Source: Gelidibacter mesophilus DSM 14095 (GTDB lineage Bacteria; Bacteroidota; Bacteroidia; Flavobacteriales; Flavobacteriaceae). From it: a stretch of DNA of 64,000 bases. The DNA lies in the NCBI RefSeq assembly GCF_000423005.1, contig NZ_AUHD01000007.1, positions 267,743-331,742 of the forward strand. Reading direction: 5' to 3'. The notes under the pieces are model-generated. The model saw only the letters and a program-made list of their open reading frames with translations, was not told the origin of the DNA and did not search any database. The position numbers and the translations under genes are program-made. Shown here piece by piece: positions 47,267 through 58,029 of this stretch. The number at the start of each line of letters is the position of its first letter. Position 1 is the first letter of the stretch.

Positions 47267-47296
47267 AAAAATGATGCGCAAGTATCATTTTTTTTT
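47267..47296 (+). terminator. Terminator-like hairpin in gyrB leader
   Basis: AAAAATGAT (47267-47275) pairs with ATCATTTTT (47284-47292), loop GCGCAAGT, then T's to 47296. It begins within about 5 nt of the predicted transcription start. Either it attenuates gyrB, or the -7 box is spurious. The remaining leader to 47486 is AT-rich and otherwise unremarkable. Confidence 0.5.
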
Positions 47297-47480
47297 ATGA
47301 CGTTTAACCAACCAAAACAAAGTTTAAAATGATCTTTTACTTTGTGCTCTAGGTAGGGATAGGGGTTAAATTTTGTTTTAAAGCAAATAAAAAGCATGAT
47401 GACACAGGCATGTTCAAAACGTATTTATTGAAGAGACGTGTATAAAGAGCTGCAAGTGTCCATTTATAAATAATAAATAA

Positions 47481-49427
<1,947 letters not shown>

Positions 49428-49454
49428 AAAGGATTGATTAAACTATAACAATTG

Positions 49455-49484
49455 AAAAAAGCACCTCAAATGAGGTGCTTTTTT
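49455..49484 (+). terminator. Rho-independent terminator after gyrB
   Basis: AAAAAAGCACCTCA (49455-49468) is the exact reverse complement of TGAGGTGCTTTTTT (49471-49484), giving a GC-rich core and a T6 tail. Confidence 0.9.
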
Positions 49485-49589
49485 ATGACCAAATCTCTCA
49501 TTAGTCCTATGTGATTGCTATAAAACTATGAATAATGGAGAGTGTAAGAGGAAATAGTGCGCTTTCTTCATTAACAGTAATTTTATTCG

Positions 49590-49597
49590 TAATTTTG
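49590..49597 (+). promoter_or_regulatory. -7 box for mdh
   Basis: TAATTTTG is an exact TAnnTTTG match, 44 nt before the mdh ATG. Confidence 0.45.
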
Positions 49598-49641
49598 TAT
49601 CGTTTTGTACACGAAGTTTCACATTAAAAATCAATATAATT

Positions 49642-50562
49642 ATGAAAGTTACAGTAGTTGGAGCAGGAGCCGTTGGGGCAAGCTGCGCAGAATATATCGC
49701 AATTAAAAATTTTGCTAGCGAAGTTGTTTTGTTGGATATTAAAGAAGGTTTTGCTGAAGGTAAGGCTATGGATTTAATGCAAACCGCATCATTAAACGGT
49801 TTTGATACCAAAATAACAGGAGTTACAAATGATTATTCTAAAACTGCAGAAAGTGATATTTGTGTAATAACCTCTGGTATTCCTCGTAAACCAGGAATGA
49901 CGCGAGAAGAATTGATTGGTATCAATGCTGGTATAGTTAAAGAAGTTTCTTCAAACTTAATCAAACATTCTCCTGAAACCATTATTATCGTAGTGAGTAA
50001 TCCAATGGATACAATGACTTATTTAGTTCATAAATCTACAGATCTTCCAAAAAACAGAATTATAGGAATGGGTGGAGCATTGGATTCTGCACGTTTCAAA
50101 TACAGATTGGCAGAAGCTCTTGGAGCCCCTATTAGTGATGTTGACGGAATGGTAATTGGTGGTCATAGTGATACAGGAATGGTGCCTTTAACACGTTTGG
50201 CTACTAGAAACAGTGTGCCTGTAACTGAGTTTTTGTCTGAAGATAGATTGGGTCAGGTAATGGAAGATACCAAAGTAGGAGGTGCAACACTTACAAAATT
50301 ATTGGGGACTTCAGCTTGGTATGCTCCAGGGGCAGCGGTAAGTGGTCTGGTCCAGGCTATTGCTTGTGATCAAAAGAAAATGTTCCCTTGTTCAGTCTTG
50401 TTGGAAGGAGAATATGGTTTGAATGATATTTGTATTGGCGCTCCAGTAATTTTAGGTAGAAATGGAATCGAAAAAATTGTGGAAATAGAATTGAGCGATG
50501 CTGAAAAAACGCATATGAAAGAAAGTGCTGAAGGCGTTCGTAAAACCAATGACCTATTATAG
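49642..50562 (+). CDS. mdh: Malate dehydrogenase (LDH-like)
   Basis: Interconverts malate and oxaloacetate with NAD. The 306-residue product has the Rossmann glycine motif VVGAGAVGASCAEYIA with acidic residue after it (VVLLDIKEG), the arginines of IPRKPGMTREEL that define malate rather than lactate use, and the catalytic His in VIGGHSDTGMVPL. The LDH-like dimer/tetramer MDH type is usual in Bacteroidota. Works with GltA in the TCA cycle. Confidence 0.96.
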   Translation: MKVTVVGAGAVGASCAEYIAIKNFASEVVLLDIKEGFAEGKAMDLMQTASLNGFDTKITGVTNDYSKTAESDICVITSGIPRKPGMTREELIGINAGIVKEVSSNLIKHSPETIIIVVSNPMDTMTYLVHKSTDLPKNRIIGMGGALDSARFKYRLAEALGAPISDVDGMVIGGHSDTGMVPLTRLATRNSVPVTEFLSEDRLGQVMEDTKVGGATLTKLLGTSAWYAPGAAVSGLVQAIACDQKKMFPCSVLLEGEYGLNDICIGAPVILGRNGIEKIVEIELSDAEKTHMKESAEGVRKTNDLL

Positions 50563-50647
50563 GAGTAGGTATTTAAGGATATAACTTAAAGTTGGCACTA
50601 TTTTAGATGCTTAAAAATCTGGTTCACCTAATTTTAAAACAATACAC

Positions 50648-51310
50648 ATGAAAAAAATATTATTTATATTGACCTTAAGCTTAAGCGTTACCATGTTTGC
50701 TCAACAGCAAATCGATGAAGGTGTTATCATTTCAAAACAAACCATGTCCAGTGATAATGAGCAAATGAATGCGCAGTTGGCCATGTTGGGTGATATGATA
50801 ACAACTACTTATTTTAAGAATGATAAATCACGTTCTGAGTTAAGCAATCCAATGACGGGGTCTTCCGTATTTATCGCCGATAACAATTCAAAGAAGTCAT
50901 TGATTCTTATGGACAATGCGATGATTGGTAAGAAATATATGGAATCTAATATTTCAGCATCAGAAGAGGATGCCGAAAATACGACCATTGAAAAAACAAA
51001 CGAGACAAAGACGATTCTTGGTTATGAGTGTACGAAATACAATGTTTCCATGAACAAAAATGGTGCAGATGTGAAAATGGAAATTTACGCCACTGATAAA
51101 TTAAAAGCCATTTCCCAACAAGCAGCTGCTTTTGGCAAAGATTTTTCTGGATTTCCAATGTATATGAGTATGGCTTTGGAACAACAAGGAATGAAAATGG
51201 ATATGGTTATTGAAGTTACAGATGTTAAAGCAGAAAAAGTTTCTGACGATAAATTTGTGATGACGCCTCCAGAAGGCTATTCCAAAACTGAGAATCTTCC
51301 AGGAATGTAA
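50648..51310 (+). CDS. Exported DUF4412-like protein
   Basis: A 220-residue protein with signal peptide MKKILFILTLSLSVTMFAQ. The mature part is rich in Met, Lys and Asp, and has the pattern TKTILGYECTKYNVSMNKNGADVKMEIYATDKLK and VTPPEGYS-type end (FVMTPPEGYSKTENLPG) found in DUF4412 family proteins. Function unknown. Lies 85 nt after mdh. Confidence 0.65.
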   Translation: MKKILFILTLSLSVTMFAQQQIDEGVIISKQTMSSDNEQMNAQLAMLGDMITTTYFKNDKSRSELSNPMTGSSVFIADNNSKKSLILMDNAMIGKKYMESNISASEEDAENTTIEKTNETKTILGYECTKYNVSMNKNGADVKMEIYATDKLKAISQQAAAFGKDFSGFPMYMSMALEQQGMKMDMVIEVTDVKAEKVSDDKFVMTPPEGYSKTENLPGM

Positions 51311-51331
51311 TTTATAGGAATTAAATAATAG

Positions 51332-51364
51332 AAAAAAGACTGCAGACATGCGGTCTTTTTTTTT
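51332..51364 (+). terminator. Rho-independent terminator after DUF4412 gene
   Basis: AAAAAAGACTGC (51332-51343) pairs with GCGGTCTTTTTT (51350-51361) through one G-U, loop AGACAT, with further T's. Confidence 0.85.
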
Positions 51365-51699
51365 GTTAATAACGATATCAAACTATGGTTTTAATGTTTG
51401 TGCGAAAAGAAAAGTTAAATTGAGAATTCACTGTAATGAGAAGATCCTTAATTGCATATGATGTTGAATTTTATGAAAATACCGCGTAACTTGATTTGCT
51501 CATCGTATTTTTGGTGAAAGATAATTTCGTTAACAGCTATTGTAATTTATACCATAATCACATCTTTAAAATGTAAGATTTTTCTGTTTAACCGACTTTT
51601 AAAACCATTGATAGGTTTATTTTGTATTAAAACAGTTTGTTTGATATCTTTTCTGACAAATAACTATATGATAAGACTCAACTATCCAATGCTTTTATT
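51365..51699. other. AT-rich intergenic gap
   Basis: No gene, hairpin or repeat of note was found. A weak promoter-like TTTG...TATCTTTT pair (near 51640-51652) may drive the following acyltransferase gene. Confidence 0.4.
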
Positions 51700-52845
51700 T
51701 TGAAGTATTTTAACTCCCTTAATCATTATCGCGCGTTATCTATTGTATTAATTGTGACTCTCCATGTTTATTCTACAGCAGATGTTGCTTTGGATAGTTA
51801 TAGCAGTCGGTTTTTTTTCAACCTCATTAGCGGCGCAACCTTAAATTTTATATTTATTTCAGGGTTTTTGTTTTATATCGTTTTTTATGAAAGCTATCAA
51901 TACTCAACATTTGTTAAAGGTCGGGTTGATCGCTATTTAAAACCGTATATTTTCCTATCCATCCTGCCTATACTTGTTAGTGTTGTCACAATTCCTATGT
52001 ATTGGGACAATTCTAATGTGATGGACTACAATACTCAAAACACAGGTCTCTGGGCTTTTGTTTCTAGCTTAAAGTATTTAGTGACCGGCGCACATATCAC
52101 AGCTTATTGGTATATTCCCTTTATAATGCTCATGGTTTTAATTTCCCCTTTTTTTATAACATTCATCAAACTAAATTTTAAAAAGCAATTGCTTGTTTTC
52201 GGAATAGCTTTAATAATTGCAACTTTCGTCCAAAGACCTTTTGAGCGTACCGATTTATTCCAAGCGGTACACGCTATATTTTATTTTACGCCCTTATATT
52301 TAATGGGAATAATGTGTGCCGTTTATAGAACTAAAGTCTATCAATCTCTTAGAAATAAGGAGATTTACCTGTTTGCTGTAGTACTTCTCATTGTTACTTG
52401 GCAAACTAATCATGGCCATATAGGACTCTATAAAACTGAGTTTCCAACCTATAATGGGGTTGGATCAGTAATTATTAAAATGGTTTTTTTCTGTTTGTTT
52501 TATATGGTGTGGTTACGCAGGTTTGAACATGTGAAGAATAACATCATTAGCAATATTGCTTCCGCAAGTTTTTCCATATATTTCTTACATGTTTATTTCT
52601 TAAAAGTGGTCTATGTTATTAAAAGCTATTTTAAATTAAGTTTTGAAGATTATTCTGTACTCTCATTTATTCTAATCGTCTTGTTTTTAATTATTATGAG
52701 TATTCTCACAGCAAAAGTTCTTCACAGAATATTGCCTACCTACACCTGTATGCTTATTGGTTATAATCCCAAACAAAATAAGGCTGCGCAACTGACGCTA
52801 TTAAAGAGTAGAACTCTATACAATATTGAATCTAAACAATACTAA
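51700..52845 (+). CDS. Acyltransferase 3 family membrane protein
   Basis: A 381-residue polytopic protein with about ten hydrophobic helices. It opens (M)KYFNSLNHYRALSIVLIVTLHVYS, where the R-A-x-x-I...H pattern is the active-site region of the acyltransferase 3 (OafA-like) family. These enzymes O-acylate exported sugars or peptides. The start is TTG: the frame is open back to 51664 but contains no ATG or GTG. No polysaccharide genes lie nearby. Confidence 0.82.
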   Translation: MKYFNSLNHYRALSIVLIVTLHVYSTADVALDSYSSRFFFNLISGATLNFIFISGFLFYIVFYESYQYSTFVKGRVDRYLKPYIFLSILPILVSVVTIPMYWDNSNVMDYNTQNTGLWAFVSSLKYLVTGAHITAYWYIPFIMLMVLISPFFITFIKLNFKKQLLVFGIALIIATFVQRPFERTDLFQAVHAIFYFTPLYLMGIMCAVYRTKVYQSLRNKEIYLFAVVLLIVTWQTNHGHIGLYKTEFPTYNGVGSVIIKMVFFCLFYMVWLRRFEHVKNNIISNIASASFSIYFLHVYFLKVVYVIKSYFKLSFEDYSVLSFILIVLFLIIMSILTAKVLHRILPTYTCMLIGYNPKQNKAAQLTLLKSRTLYNIESKQY

Positions 52846-52948
52846 CCTTTCTTATTAGAAAAAGACTTTATTTTACATATATTTGCCGACCTATGATCCA
52901 CCGAGAGCGAAGTTTTCTGAAAATTGGATAAAATAGAAATTATATCAA

Positions 52949-53605
52949 TTGAAAAGTATTCGAGATATAAAGACCCAACCGAAATGGTATATCAGTGCAG
53001 CATTCATCTTTATTGCTGTATTAGGCGGCATTTTAGGTAAACAGCAAGTCACTCTTCCAAATCAGGAAATTGTTTTGCAGTTTTCCGATGCCCACATCCC
53101 ATTCAATGATGCTGAGCACACTATTGCCATTGTTGAAAAAGAACTACAACGCATTGGAGTTACAAATATTCATGTAGGTGATCAAGAAAAGGGGAGACTG
53201 GTCATCAGTTATTATAGTGATACCAATGTAGAAAACATTAAAAAACTACTGTCCAAAAAAGAAGAACTTGCTTTGGGCTTTGTAGCTTCTGATAAAAAAG
53301 ACAAACCCGTCGACTTTCCATTTAAGGACCAGTCTATTTCCTATAATCTTAATGTTTATGAATTACAAGATGGTCAAAACTCATTAGTAAATTTAGGAGG
53401 TAAATGTGCGGTAGAGTTCAAGTCAGGAAACTATCGATTTATAAATCCTAATTTTTATTTCCCTTCAGAAGAGACCTTACTAGTTGACTCAAGTCAAACT
53501 TCAAAAGTACACATCCGCTTTCAGAGGCATCTAGTCATTGCAAAGGATTACCGATCACATAAAATTCCTGAAGTCAGAGCTGGCCCTTTATCTTATGAGG
53601 TATAA
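52949..53605 (+). CDS. Membrane-anchored protein with SecD-P1-like segment
   Basis: A 218-residue protein starting at TTG, with one N-terminal TM helix (about residues 12-30) and the rest predicted outside the membrane. Residues 60-112 (KELQRIGVTNIHV, KGRLVISYYSDTNVENIKKLL, ELALGFV) align by eye with the SecD P1 base of the neighbouring SecDF (residues 192-246: KRIDKFGVTSPNIQ, TGRILVELPGAKDVERIRNLL, QLEFWDV), keeping the GVT, the GR-hydrophobic strand and the VE-I--LL helix. No TM channel part is present. It may assist SecDF; this is inference. secDF follows after 194 nt with its own promoter. Confidence 0.6.
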   Translation: MKSIRDIKTQPKWYISAAFIFIAVLGGILGKQQVTLPNQEIVLQFSDAHIPFNDAEHTIAIVEKELQRIGVTNIHVGDQEKGRLVISYYSDTNVENIKKLLSKKEELALGFVASDKKDKPVDFPFKDQSISYNLNVYELQDGQNSLVNLGGKCAVEFKSGNYRFINPNFYFPSEETLLVDSSQTSKVHIRFQRHLVIAKDYRSHKIPEVRAGPLSYEV

Positions 53606-53732
53606 AATAGTTTGACTGTTTAGTACTTCCATTTTTTATATCCTAATAAAAATTAAGAAAGTCTTATATAAAGGCCTTATTCTGCTAAGTCTATCCAAGC
53701 TTTAGCAATTCGTATTTATTCATAAAAAACAA

Positions 53733-53762
53733 TTGTCAAATCGTCCGTAAGCTCTATATTTG
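53733..53762 (+). promoter_or_regulatory. secDF promoter
   Basis: TTG (53733-53735), 19-nt spacer, TATATTTG (53755-53762): the best complete match in the window to the Bacteroidota -33/-7 consensus. Predicted start about 32 nt before the secDF ATG. Confidence 0.7.
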
Positions 53763-53799
53763 CGCGTTGAAAAATTTGACTTAAAAAAAAATTAAAGTA

Positions 53800-56784
53800 A
53801 TGCAAAACAAAGGATTAGTAAAGCTGTTTGCTGTGTTATTTGGGTTGGTAAGTATTTATCAGTTATCATTTACATTCAAAGCTAACCAAATTGAAAGTCG
53901 TGCCGAAGAGATTGCCGCGCGCAAATCTGATGACCCCATACAAAGGGCAGCAGATGAAACTAGTTATTTAGATTCACTTTCCAATCAGGAAGTATTTAAT
54001 CTTGGAATCGCAAGTTATACTTATAATGAGGTAAAAGACAAAGCCATGAATTTGGGTCTTGACCTTAAAGGTGGGATCAACGTTATTCTTGAAATTTCTG
54101 TAAAGGATCTTTTAAAGGGACTTTCCAATAACAGTAAAGACCCTGTTTTTAATAAAGCCTTGGATGATGCATCTGAGCTCCAGAAGACAAGTCAAAATGC
54201 CTATGTTGAAGACTTTTTCATCGCGTTTGATAAAATTAAGGGGGATAAAAAACTAGCATCTCCAGATATTTTTGCCAACAGAAACTTAAGTGAGGAAATC
54301 ACTTTTGACATGACGGACAGTGAAGTTGAGCCAGTCATTAAGAAAAAAATTGACGAATCTATTGTCTCTGCCTTTGAAGTATTGCGGAAGCGTATTGATA
54401 AATTTGGGGTGACCTCTCCTAATATTCAGCGTTTAGGAAACACAGGACGAATTCTAGTAGAACTTCCTGGTGCGAAGGATGTAGAACGTATTAGAAACCT
54501 CTTGCAAAGTACTGCACAACTAGAGTTTTGGGATGTTTATAAAGGCGAAGAATTTCTTCCGTTTTTAGCGCAAGCCAATGAAACTTTAAAACCGTTGGTA
54601 AATAAAGGTGCGAATACTGAAGTTGTAGAATCTGAAATTGTAACGGATACAATTGATGATGCTGATAGTAAAATTAAAGAATTGACTGGAGTTACTTCCA
54701 CTGATTCTACTGAAGTGGGTGAAAATCCAATTTTAGATTTATTGAGAGGTTACGGTTCTGGAGGTCCAGTGGTGGCGACATTTGAGGCGAAAGACAAAGA
54801 GAAAATCATGTCTTATTTAAATATGCCTCAAGTACGTTCGCTCTTGCCTGCAGAGCAGCGCTATGTAAAGTTTGCGTGGGGTATCCAGCCAAAGAACAGT
54901 GAGTTTGTTGATTTATATGCGATTAAAGGTAACAGGGAAAATACACCTGAATTGAGTGGAGCCGTCATTACCGATGCCACTCAATCTTATAACCAAAGAA
55001 ATCAACCTTCCGTAAGTATGCAAATGAACGGTAGAGGTGCCAAGATTTGGGAAGAAATGACCGGCAAGGCTTACACACAACAAAGTCAGATAGCCATTGT
55101 TCTTGATGATATTGTGTATTCTGCTCCAGGGGTGACCACAGGTCCAATTTCTGGTGGTAATTCTGAAATCTCCGGATCATTTACTCTTAATGAAGCGATT
55201 GACCTGGCCAACGTATTAAGAGCAGGTAAATTACCAGCAAAGGCTGATATTGTGCAAGCAGATGAAGTAGGTGCGTCCTTAGGGCAGGAAGCTATTGAAA
55301 GTGGTACATCTTCATTTTTGATTGCTTTGTCACTAGTCTTAGTTTGGATGATTCTTTATTATGGTAAAGGTGGCTTGTTTGCTGATATTGCCTTATTATT
55401 GAACATCTTGCTCATATTTGGGGTACTTTCTGGATTAGGCGCCGTATTGACGCTTCCTGGTCTAGCCGGTATTGTACTGACCATTGGTATGTCAGTGGAT
55501 GCGAACGTCCTTATTTTTGAACGTATTAAGGAGGAGTTAGCCAAGGGTAAAAGCCAGAAGGAATCTGTAAGAGATGGTTTTGGTAATGCACTATCTTCAA
55601 TTTTGGATGCGAATATCACGACCCTATTAACGGCGATAATCTTATTCGTCTTTGGAACTGGTCCTATTAAAGGTTTCGCAACAACCTTAATTATTGGTAT
55701 TGTAACTTCCTTGTTCACTGCAATCTTCATCACAAGGTTACTAGTTGATTGGTATGTCAATAAAGGCAAAGGCTTGACCTTTACCACAGGAGTTTCAAAA
55801 GGACTTTTCCAAAATATGAATATCAATTTTATTGGTAAAAGAAAGGTGGCATATATTATTTCTTCAATAGCCATCCTTTTGAGTCTATTTTCTTTGTTTA
55901 CCAAAGGCTTAGATGAAGGAATTGACTTTGTTGGAGGAAGAACTTTCCAAGTACGATTTGCGCAAGAAGTTAATCCGGAAGAGGTGAAAGCTGATGTTTT
56001 GGAAGCCTTTGGAAGTGCAGAGGTGAAAACTATTGGTAATTCACATCAGTTAAAGATTTCAACCAAATATTTGGTAGATGTCAATACTGCAGAAGCAGAT
56101 GAAAAAGTGCAATCTGAGCTATTTGAAACCTTAATCCCATATCTTCCAAAAGGAATGACCTTTGACGATTTTAAAGTGGGTTCTGGAGAACAGAAGATAG
56201 GGCAGATGTTCTCAAGTAAAGTAAGTCCAACTATTGCTGATGATATCAAAACAGAATCATTTTGGGCAGTTATCGGATCTTTGATTGTTGTTTTCTTATA
56301 TATCTTATTACGTTTTAAAAGATGGCAATTCTCACTTGGTGCAGTTTCGGCAGTATTCCATGACGTTATTATTGTATTGGGGATCTTCTCATTCGCTTAT
56401 ACATTTATGCCATTCTCAATGGAAATTGATCAGGCGTTCATTGCTGCTATTTTGACGGTAATTGGATACTCGCTGAATGATACGGTTATTATCTTTGATA
56501 GAATTAGAGAGACCGTTTTAGAGCGTGGTGGCTTTGCAGGTGGACGTAATATCAACTACTCAATCAATAGCACTATTAGTAGAACCTTGAATACCTCATT
56601 GACAACGTTAGTAGTATTGTTGGCCATGTTCTTGTTGGGAGCAGATTCATTAAGAGGCCTTCTTTTTGCTATTATAGTGGGTATTGTGGTAGGAACCTAT
56701 TCTTCAATATTTATTGCAACACCATTGATGTATGACACCTTAAAAGATAAAGGTGAAACAATTGATGAAAACACAAAAATATAG
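53800..56784 (+). CDS. secDF: Fused protein translocase SecDF
   Basis: Proton-driven accessory of SecYEG that pulls exported proteins across the inner membrane. The 994-residue product fuses SecD and SecF. SecD: TM1 (residues 8-24), LGLDLKGGINVILEI, P1 base about 190-250, then TMs with LLLNILLIFGVLSGLGAVLTLPGLAGIVLTIGMSVDANVLIFERI described by position (about 545-575). SecF starts near residue 690 with DFVGGRTFQV, and has VIGYSLNDTVIIFDRIRE. The fused form is usual in Bacteroidota. Confidence 0.96.
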   Translation: MQNKGLVKLFAVLFGLVSIYQLSFTFKANQIESRAEEIAARKSDDPIQRAADETSYLDSLSNQEVFNLGIASYTYNEVKDKAMNLGLDLKGGINVILEISVKDLLKGLSNNSKDPVFNKALDDASELQKTSQNAYVEDFFIAFDKIKGDKKLASPDIFANRNLSEEITFDMTDSEVEPVIKKKIDESIVSAFEVLRKRIDKFGVTSPNIQRLGNTGRILVELPGAKDVERIRNLLQSTAQLEFWDVYKGEEFLPFLAQANETLKPLVNKGANTEVVESEIVTDTIDDADSKIKELTGVTSTDSTEVGENPILDLLRGYGSGGPVVATFEAKDKEKIMSYLNMPQVRSLLPAEQRYVKFAWGIQPKNSEFVDLYAIKGNRENTPELSGAVITDATQSYNQRNQPSVSMQMNGRGAKIWEEMTGKAYTQQSQIAIVLDDIVYSAPGVTTGPISGGNSEISGSFTLNEAIDLANVLRAGKLPAKADIVQADEVGASLGQEAIESGTSSFLIALSLVLVWMILYYGKGGLFADIALLLNILLIFGVLSGLGAVLTLPGLAGIVLTIGMSVDANVLIFERIKEELAKGKSQKESVRDGFGNALSSILDANITTLLTAIILFVFGTGPIKGFATTLIIGIVTSLFTAIFITRLLVDWYVNKGKGLTFTTGVSKGLFQNMNINFIGKRKVAYIISSIAILLSLFSLFTKGLDEGIDFVGGRTFQVRFAQEVNPEEVKADVLEAFGSAEVKTIGNSHQLKISTKYLVDVNTAEADEKVQSELFETLIPYLPKGMTFDDFKVGSGEQKIGQMFSSKVSPTIADDIKTESFWAVIGSLIVVFLYILLRFKRWQFSLGAVSAVFHDVIIVLGIFSFAYTFMPFSMEIDQAFIAAILTVIGYSLNDTVIIFDRIRETVLERGGFAGGRNINYSINSTISRTLNTSLTTLVVLLAMFLLGADSLRGLLFAIIVGIVVGTYSSIFIATPLMYDTLKDKGETIDENTKI

Positions 56785-56813
56785 GAGGACAATAAATTTG
56801 TAAATATTTTAAA

Positions 56814-56839
56814 GTGCCGCTCTATTGAGCGGCATTTTT
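56814..56839 (+). terminator. Rho-independent terminator after secDF
   Basis: TGCCGCTC (56815-56822) pairs with GAGCGGCA (56827-56834), tetraloop TATT, followed by T5. Confidence 0.88.
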
Positions 56840-56986
56840 GTTTTAAGTTTTGCTGTGATGGTGATTAATCCTTTTGAAGTTGTCGTTTAGACTCCACTAA
56901 ATGTTGACTAAGATGAGTTTAATATCTGCGGATAATTATATTTTCAACCGGAATGGCTAAAAATGCTATTGGTAATATTCATCCGT

Positions 56987-57181
56987 TTATTTTCCGTAGT
57001 CTAGGATGTCTTCCACATTTATCCAAAGAACACCACAAATTAGATTTAAGGTTTTTCCCTTAGGTTCGTTCTCGTTATTCTGAATACGCTGAATTGATCT
57101 CAGATTTACCGTTGCGGTTCAGCCAATTCCTCCTGAGATAGTACTTTCTTACTTCTCTCATTTTTTTCGGATGTTCGTCAT
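56987..57181 (-). pseudogene. Decayed XRE-family helix-turn-helix regulator
   Basis: The minus strand keeps a Cro/C1-type HTH split between frames. From ATG 57181: MTNIRKK then stop; shifted: KKVLSQEELAE (helices 1-2); shifted again: VNLRSIQRIQNNENEPKGK, then TLNLICGVLWINVEDILDYGK and TAA at 56987. The order and spacing are those of a typical HTH domain (S-Q-E-E-L-A ... R-x-I-Q-R-I-E-N ... P), with at least two indels between helices. No intact regulator target is nearby. Confidence 0.75.
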
Positions 57182-57531
57182 AATGAGGTTTAGTTCAATG
57201 CTTAGACAAAACTACTTATGAATCTATCATTTTGATAACGGTTTGATTGCTACATTTTTAAGACATTCTTGTCAATAAGGCTTTTTTTGAGAAATATACT
57301 TTGAGGGCTAAAGGATATTCCTATCTAGAGACAGGTATAGGCTCAAGATTAAAGGAAAGCTTTGGGAATTTAATAAAAAATTAACTTCAAATATTAAAAT
57401 AATGAAAGAAAGGATGCCCTAAATTTTTAGGATATGGACCGTCGTATTTTACAAGAAAGCGATTGTTTTAATTGAGGAACGGACAGAATTGCAATTTTTA
57501 TTTAGATTTAAATTTGAGGTGAACTTTTAGA
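57182..57531. other. Rest of the secDF-DUF192 gap
   Basis: A plus-strand frame without start, open from 57262 to a TAA at 57384, reads YTLRAKGYSYLETGIGSRLK then ESFGNLIKN and may be another gene fragment; family not recognised. The remaining sequence to 57531 is AT-rich and has no feature I can support. Confidence 0.25.
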
Positions 57532-58029
57532 TCAGTTTACTCTATGATATTCAATTTTATCCCCAATTTCTAATTGCCATTGATCTGATAAGCCTGCATT
57601 GATTTCCAAAACATATTTTGCAGGTACATTAGAAGGTAACGAGCCTTCATTAAAAGGTTCGGCATTCTTTTGGAAACTCACTATTTTTTTGTCTGCGTCT
57701 ATATAAATAATATCTAAGGCTATTTTAGTATTCTTCATATAGAAGGAATGATAATCAGCTTCAGGAAACACGAATAACATTCCTTGATCCTGACCTAAGA
57801 CATCACGGTACATTAAGCCTGTTTGTGTTTGGTAGTCATCGTCGGCAATTTCTATATCTATACTTTTAATGATGCTGTCATTGGCTTTTTTGAGAATGAG
57901 TTGGCCTTCTTTTTTGAATTCAATAACGAGAGGCTTGATAGTTTTTTGCTCTTCTTTACACCCTTGGAGCTGGAAATAAAACGCACCTAAAGTACATAGC
58001 ATCACTATTTTAAAAGCAGACATTCTCAT
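57532..58029 (-). CDS. DUF192 lipoprotein
   Basis: A 165-residue protein with a lipoprotein signal (MRMSAFKIVMLCTLGAFYF, lipobox LQGC) and a DUF192 domain: QTGLMYRDVLGQDQGMLFVFPEADYHSFYMKNT, then ALDIIYIDADKKIVSFQKN and YVLEINAG. Function unknown. Its ATG overlaps the lgt stop codon by one base, so it is coupled to the enzyme that modifies such lipoproteins. A second in-frame ATG (58023) is possible. Confidence 0.88.
   Translation of the reverse strand: MRMSAFKIVMLCTLGAFYFQLQGCKEEQKTIKPLVIEFKKEGQLILKKANDSIIKSIDIEIADDDYQTQTGLMYRDVLGQDQGMLFVFPEADYHSFYMKNTKIALDIIYIDADKKIVSFQKNAEPFNEGSLPSNVPAKYVLEINAGLSDQWQLEIGDKIEYHRVN

Noticed and set aside
55359..55904. 181-codon minus-strand ORF inside secDF
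   Set aside because: It lies wholly within the well-conserved secDF coding region in antisense and shows no recognisable protein character.
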